Below, one piece after another: positions 4,780-7,606 of a DNA stretch of 7,606 nucleotides. Every line of letters starts with the position of its first letter. Within the stretch, counting starts at the first letter, position 1. The stretch is from contig JACREW010000140.1 in NCBI GenBank assembly GCA_016212685.1, forward strand, positions 1-7,606, read 5' to 3'. The notes under the pieces are model-generated. The model worked only from the letters and a program-made list of their open reading frames with translations, did no database searches and was not told the origin of the DNA. The stretch comes from Nitrospirota bacterium. Its GTDB lineage: Bacteria; Nitrospirota; Thermodesulfovibrionia; Thermodesulfovibrionales; Dissulfurispiraceae. The translations under genes and the position numbers were made by a program.

Positions 4780-5598
4780 TTACTTACGTCTTTTTAAGAT
4801 AAATTTCTTTGTTCTCTTATTGCTTCTCGTTTTTACGCCCTCAGGCTTGCCCCACGGAGAGCAAGGCGGCCTTCCGCCCGAAGACTTTCCTTCTCCGCCG
4901 CCAAGCGGATGGTCTATCGGGTTCATGGCAACTCCCCTGACATGGGGTCTCTTACCAAAATATCTCTTCCTGCCGGCCTTTCCGTACGATATGTTCTCGT
5001 GTTCAACGTTTCCGACCTGCCCGATAGTTGCGACGCACGCAGTCATAATCAATCTCACTTCGCCGGAAGGCATCTTTATCTGAGCGTATTTCCCTTCTTT
5101 GGCCACTACCTGCGCAGCGGCTCCGGCGGTCCTTGCCAATTTCGCGCCCTGTCCGGGGTTTAACTCTATATTATGTATCACAGTGCCGAGGGGTATGGCA
5201 TGTATAGGCAGCGTATTGCCCGGCTTTATCTCCGCATCCGGCCCCGCCATCACCTCATCGCCCACACCAAGCCCTACAGGAGACAGAATGTATCTATGCT
5301 CGCCGTCCCTGTATTTCAGCAGCGCTATCCTCGCAGACCTGTTAGGATCGTATTCTATAGTCTTAACAACAGCCGGAACCCCTATTTTATCGCGGTTAAA
5401 ATCGATCATCCTGTATGCTCTCTTATTTCCGCCGCCGCGCTGCCAGACGGTCACCCGTCCCGTATTATTCCTGCCGCCGGTCTTCTTTAAAGAGCCCACT
5501 AACGGCTTGTGCGGACTGTCTGCAGTTATATCCTTGTAATCCGATGAGCTCTGGAATCTCCTTCCCGGAGACGTTGGTTTATATTTTCTTATTCCCAT
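4780..5598 (-). CDS. rplB: 50S ribosomal protein L2
   Basis: The product is 272 residues, almost the same as E. coli L2 (273). It starts MGIRKYKPTSPGRRFQS, has an OB-fold and SH3-like core with the GGGNKRAYRMIDFNRDK segment, and a C-terminal part containing VRGVAMNPIDHPLGGGEG. The essential histidine near the peptidyl-transferase centre (H229 in mature E. coli numbering) is present as H230. The second histidine of the usual DHPHGGGEG is leucine here, a variant known in several phyla. The tail reads GGRPPCSPWGKPEGVKTR, then a basic end. L2 is a primary 23S rRNA binder needed for subunit association. The ATG overlaps the rplW stop as TAATG, with GAGGG just upstream inside rplW. Confidence 0.98.
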   Translation of the reverse strand: MGIRKYKPTSPGRRFQSSSDYKDITADSPHKPLVGSLKKTGGRNNTGRVTVWQRGGGNKRAYRMIDFNRDKIGVPAVVKTIEYDPNRSARIALLKYRDGEHRYILSPVGLGVGDEVMAGPDAEIKPGNTLPIHAIPLGTVIHNIELNPGQGAKLARTAGAAAQVVAKEGKYAQIKMPSGEVRLIMTACVATIGQVGNVEHENISYGKAGRKRYFGKRPHVRGVAMNPIDHPLGGGEGKSSGGRPPCSPWGKPEGVKTRSNKRTKKFILKRRK

Positions 5599-5888
5599 TA
5601 TACACCCTCGATAAAGTCGAGTTTTTCACCCTCTTTTAGTGTTATTACAGCCTTTTTTCTGTCCGGAGTTCTTCCTGCGGATTTTCCGAACTTTTTCATT
5701 TTGCCTTTTTCATTTATTGTGGCTACCTTTTCAATCTTCACCTTAAATATATCTTCAACCGCTTTTTTAATTTCATGTTTATTAGAGCCGGGATTGACTT
5801 CGATGAGAACCTTATTCTCCCGCTCTTTTATATCCATGCCTTTTTCCGTAAAAAGGGGCTTTTTGATTACATCGTAAATTATCTTCAT
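5598..5888 (-). CDS. rplW: 50S ribosomal protein L23
   Basis: From MKIIYDVIKKPLFTEKGMD the product is 96 residues, the typical L23 length. Family features are the PLFTEK motif near the start, FKVKIEKVATINEKGKMKKF in the middle, and the RTPDRKKAVITLKEGEKLDF segment at the end. L23 surrounds the exit-tunnel mouth and is the main docking site for trigger factor and the signal recognition particle. The frame stays open 25 codons further upstream, but that part is unrelated to L23 and lies over the rplD 3' end. The chosen ATG overlaps the rplD TGA as ATGA and has GGAGG about 10 nt upstream. Confidence 0.97.
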   Translation of the reverse strand: MKIIYDVIKKPLFTEKGMDIKERENKVLIEVNPGSNKHEIKKAVEDIFKVKIEKVATINEKGKMKKFGKSAGRTPDRKKAVITLKEGEKLDFIEGV

Positions 5889-6535
5889 ACAGCCCCGACC
5901 TCCATACCCGGCTCGGCATTGCCCTGCAGCTTTAAAACGGCATCCGCAGTAAAAAGCAGACAATCAAAGGCCGCTACTTGATAAGCATTAAGGTCGGACA
6001 CCCTGATTACATCTACGGTCGGGATGTTCCTCACTGAGAGCAAGACATTATTGTCTTTCTCCGGAAGGACAATAAGCACCTTTTTCCCGGATAGTCCAAG
6101 CGTACCCAGCATTTTCAACATATCTTTTGTCTTTGGCATTTCCACAGATATAGAATCAACCACGTCTATTTCGCCGTCATTCAACTTCATTGTTAATGCC
6201 TTATATAAAGCAGTCTTTTTCATATTCTTCGGCAGCTTGACCGAGTAATCCCGCGGCTGCGGCCCGAATGCCGTTCCGCCGCCCGGCCAGATCGGGGACC
6301 TTATGCTTCCATGCCTCGCCCTTCCGGTCTTTTTCTGTTTCCACGGCTTTCTGCCGCCGCCTCTGACCATGCCCCTTGTCTTTGTGGCATGGGTTCCCTG
6401 CCTCTGGTTTGCGAGATAACTTACTACCGCCGTATGCACGACCGACTCGGAGGCGGCATTATTAAATACGTCTTCGGAGAGGCCTATTTTGCCTTTCGGG
6501 TTGTTATTTATGTCTTTTATCTCTATCTCAAGCAT
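5885..6535 (-). CDS. rplD: 50S ribosomal protein L4
   Basis: The product is 216 residues, within the usual 200-215 range. The globular part is interrupted by the long tunnel-lining loop at about residues 44-100: RQGTHATKTRGMVRGGGRKP, then WKQKKTGRARHGSIRSPIWP and GGGTAFGPQPRDYS. This loop reaches into the exit tunnel opposite L22. In E. coli L4 also represses the S10 operon through a leader hairpin upstream of rpsJ; no such leader exists here (tuf abuts rpsJ), so that control is not expected in the same form. The ATG is 12 nt after the rplC stop with an AGGGAGA in the gap. Confidence 0.98.
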   Translation of the reverse strand: MLEIEIKDINNNPKGKIGLSEDVFNNAASESVVHTAVVSYLANQRQGTHATKTRGMVRGGGRKPWKQKKTGRARHGSIRSPIWPGGGTAFGPQPRDYSVKLPKNMKKTALYKALTMKLNDGEIDVVDSISVEMPKTKDMLKMLGTLGLSGKKVLIVLPEKDNNVLLSVRNIPTVDVIRVSDLNAYQVAAFDCLLFTADAVLKLQGNAEPGMEVGAV

Positions 6536-6547
6536 ATGCTCTCCCTG

Positions 6548-7159
6548 CTATTTCTTCAGTATCTCTAAAATTGAGTTTGCGGCTCCCGGAACGGCTCCTT
6601 CAATCAGAATGATATTTTGCTCCGGACGGACATCCACTACAGTGAGGTTGCGCACCGTAACCCTCTCGCTGCCCATATGTCCAGCCATCCTTATGCCTCT
6701 CCATACCCGGGAGGGAAATGAACTTGCGCCGATGGATCCCGGCGCCCTGTTAAACATCGAACCGTGGGAATCCGGGCCGCCCTTAAAATTATGCCTCTTC
6801 ATAACGCCCTGAAATCCCTTGCCCTTCGATACGCCGGAAACGGTCACTATATCACCTTTATTGAAATTTTCCGCCTTTATCATATCTCCGACGTTAAGCC
6901 CGGACATTTGGAATTCCTTAAGTATCCTGAATGCCTGAGTTCCTGCCTTTTTGAATACTCCGGCATAAGGTTTTGATACATTCTTTTCTTTCCTGATCTC
7001 GATGAATCCCATCTTGACCGCCCCGTATCCGTCCTTCTCAGGCGTCTTCACTTGAACCACACAGCAAGGTCCTGCCTCGACAACGGTTACCGGGACCATC
7101 CTGCCGTCTTCGGTAAATATCTGCGTCATTCCCAATTTCTTGCCTAAAATACCTGTCAT
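6548..7159 (-). CDS. rplC: 50S ribosomal protein L3
   Basis: The product is 203 residues, normal for L3. It begins MTGILGKKLGMTQIFTEDGR and carries the signature GKGFQGVMKRHNFKGGPDSH (113-132), followed by GSMFNRAPGSIG (133-144), SSFPSRVWRGIRMAGHMG and GSERVTVRNL. The extended loop reaches the peptidyl-transferase centre, where tiamulin and linezolid resistance changes map in other bacteria. The glutamine methylated by PrmB in E. coli (within GSIGQNQTPG) has no counterpart: the segment reads GSIGASSFPS. The ATG overlaps the rpsJ TGA as ATGA, with GGAGAT upstream in rpsJ. Confidence 0.98.
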   Translation of the reverse strand: MTGILGKKLGMTQIFTEDGRMVPVTVVEAGPCCVVQVKTPEKDGYGAVKMGFIEIRKEKNVSKPYAGVFKKAGTQAFRILKEFQMSGLNVGDMIKAENFNKGDIVTVSGVSKGKGFQGVMKRHNFKGGPDSHGSMFNRAPGSIGASSFPSRVWRGIRMAGHMGSERVTVRNLTVVDVRPEQNIILIEGAVPGAANSILEILKK

Positions 7160-7461
7160 AGCTTTATCTCCACATCTACGCCCGAAGCGAGTTCGAGTTT
7201 CATCAATGCATCGACGGTATCGGGGGTCGGATCATGTATGTCTATAAGCCTCTTGTGGGTTCTTATCTCGAATTGCTCCCTCGATTTTTTATCCACGTGC
7301 GGCGATCTGAGAACAGTGAACTTGTTTATTCTCGTCGGCAGAGGTATAGGCCCTGCAATCCTGGCGCCTGTCCTCTGCGCGGTATCCACTATCTCTTTTA
7401 CCGACAGATCCAGCAGTCTATGATCGTAAGCCTTTAATTTTATTCTGATCTTCTGGTTCAC
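7156..7461 (-). CDS. rpsJ: 30S ribosomal protein S10 / NusE
   Basis: The product is 101 residues (usual 100-105): (M)NQKIRIKLKAYDHRLLD, the signature RTGARIAGPIPLPTR at 30-44, and HKRLIDIHDPT near residues 69-79. S10 is a head protein of the small subunit and also acts as NusE, bridging RNA polymerase-bound NusG and NusB in antitermination. The start is GTG (7461-7459), 3 nt after the tuf stop. A GGAG in the last tuf codons, 6 nt upstream, is the probable Shine-Dalgarno. The gene therefore has no leader of its own and is expected to be cotranscribed and perhaps translationally coupled with tuf. Confidence 0.97.
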   Translation of the reverse strand: MNQKIRIKLKAYDHRLLDLSVKEIVDTAQRTGARIAGPIPLPTRINKFTVLRSPHVDKKSREQFEIRTHKRLIDIHDPTPDTVDALMKLELASGVDVEIKL

Positions 7462-7464
7462 CTT

Positions 7465-7606
7465 TTACTCCAGCACCTCGGTAACTACACCGGCTCCCAC
7501 AGTTCTTCCGCCCTCTCTTATCGCAAACCTCAGTTCCTTCTCCATCGCTATCGGCGCTATGAGTTCCACTGTTATGGTTACGTTGTCTCCGGGCATTACC
7601 ATTTCC
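7465..7606 (-). CDS. tuf: Elongation factor Tu, C-terminal fragment (cut by window edge)
   Basis: The last 46 codons and TAA stop of a frame entering from the high-coordinate edge translate as EMVMPGDNVTITVELIAPIA, then MEKELRFAIREGGRTVGAGV and VTEVLE. This is the end of EF-Tu domain 3, including the REGGRTVGAGVV segment. EF-Tu delivers aminoacyl-tRNA to the ribosome as a GTP complex. Its position directly before rpsJ is the str-to-S10 arrangement found in many bacteria. All four isoleucines in this fragment are encoded by ATA. The fragment is intact as far as it is seen; whether a second tuf copy exists elsewhere cannot be told. Confidence 0.97.
   Translation of the reverse strand, partial: EMVMPGDNVTITVELIAPIAMEKELRFAIREGGRTVGAGVVTEVLE
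7468..7471 (-). promoter_or_regulatory. Probable ribosome binding site of rpsJ inside tuf
   Basis: GGAG on the minus strand lies in the last two sense codons of tuf, 6 nt before the rpsJ GTG. It is shorter than most others in the window, so coupling to tuf translation is plausible. Confidence 0.55.

Noticed and set aside
5099..5539. Plus-strand open frame of 146 codons antisense to rplB
   Set aside because: Shadow of the glycine-rich L2 coding sequence.
5889..5963. 25-codon upstream extension of rplW
   Set aside because: The extension overlaps the rplD 3' end, does not resemble L23, and the internal ATG has the ATGA overlap and Shine-Dalgarno expected.
1..7606. Possible novel or accessory system within the cluster
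   Set aside because: All coding space is accounted for by universally conserved translation genes in canonical order, with no inserted gene.

Overview
The window is a stretch of a bacterial chromosome that carries the core ribosomal-protein cluster, entirely on the minus strand. Reading along transcription (from high to low coordinates) it holds: the 3' end of tuf (EF-Tu), the whole S10 operon set rpsJ-rplC-rplD-rplW-rplB-rpsS-rplV-rpsC-rplP-rpmC-rpsQ, and then the spc set rplN-rplX-rplE-rpsZ-rpsH-rplF plus the 5' end of rplR. That is 17 complete ribosomal-protein genes and two edge fragments. The gene order is the standard bacterial one, and no accessory gene, mobile element, CRISPR array, tRNA or rRNA is visible. 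The plus strand carries only antisense open frames.

Layout. Junctions are extremely tight: ATGA, TAATG or ATGCCTAA overlaps at rpsJ/rplC, rplD/rplW, rplW/rplB, rplV/rpsC, rplP/rpmC, rpmC/rpsQ and rplX/rplE, and gaps of 1 to 15 nt elsewhere. The only two gaps longer than that flank rpsZ (57 nt before it, 58 nt after it), and each contains a credible RNA stem-loop. No gene-free stretch approaches 300 bases. No promoter or intrinsic terminator was found, so the block is probably one long transcript continuing from a str-type operon (tuf) upstream to the rest of spc downstream.

Starts. Nearly every gene has a purine-rich Shine-Dalgarno sequence, often overlapping the previous stop codon. Five of the 18 visible starts are GTG (rpsJ, rpsS, rplX, rpsZ, rplR). 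For rplW, rplX, rplE and rpsZ the longest open frame overextends; the starts given here are trimmed using Shine-Dalgarno position and family length.

Organism. It is a bacterium with moderate GC, strong Shine-Dalgarno use, frequent AUA isoleucine codons, a zinc-type S14 and a four-cysteine L24. The L2 C-terminal region (DHPLGGGEG, then a CSPWGKP segment) is reminiscent of L2 from PVC-superphylum or Omnitrophota-like lineages, but this is a recollection-based, low-confidence hint. The gene products together build both ribosomal subunits: S10, S19, S3, S17, S14 and S8 in the small one, and L2, L3, L4, L5, L6, L14, L16, L18, L22, L23, L24 and L29 in the large one. I see no undescribed system here; the features most worth a second look are the RNA structures around rpsZ and rpsH.
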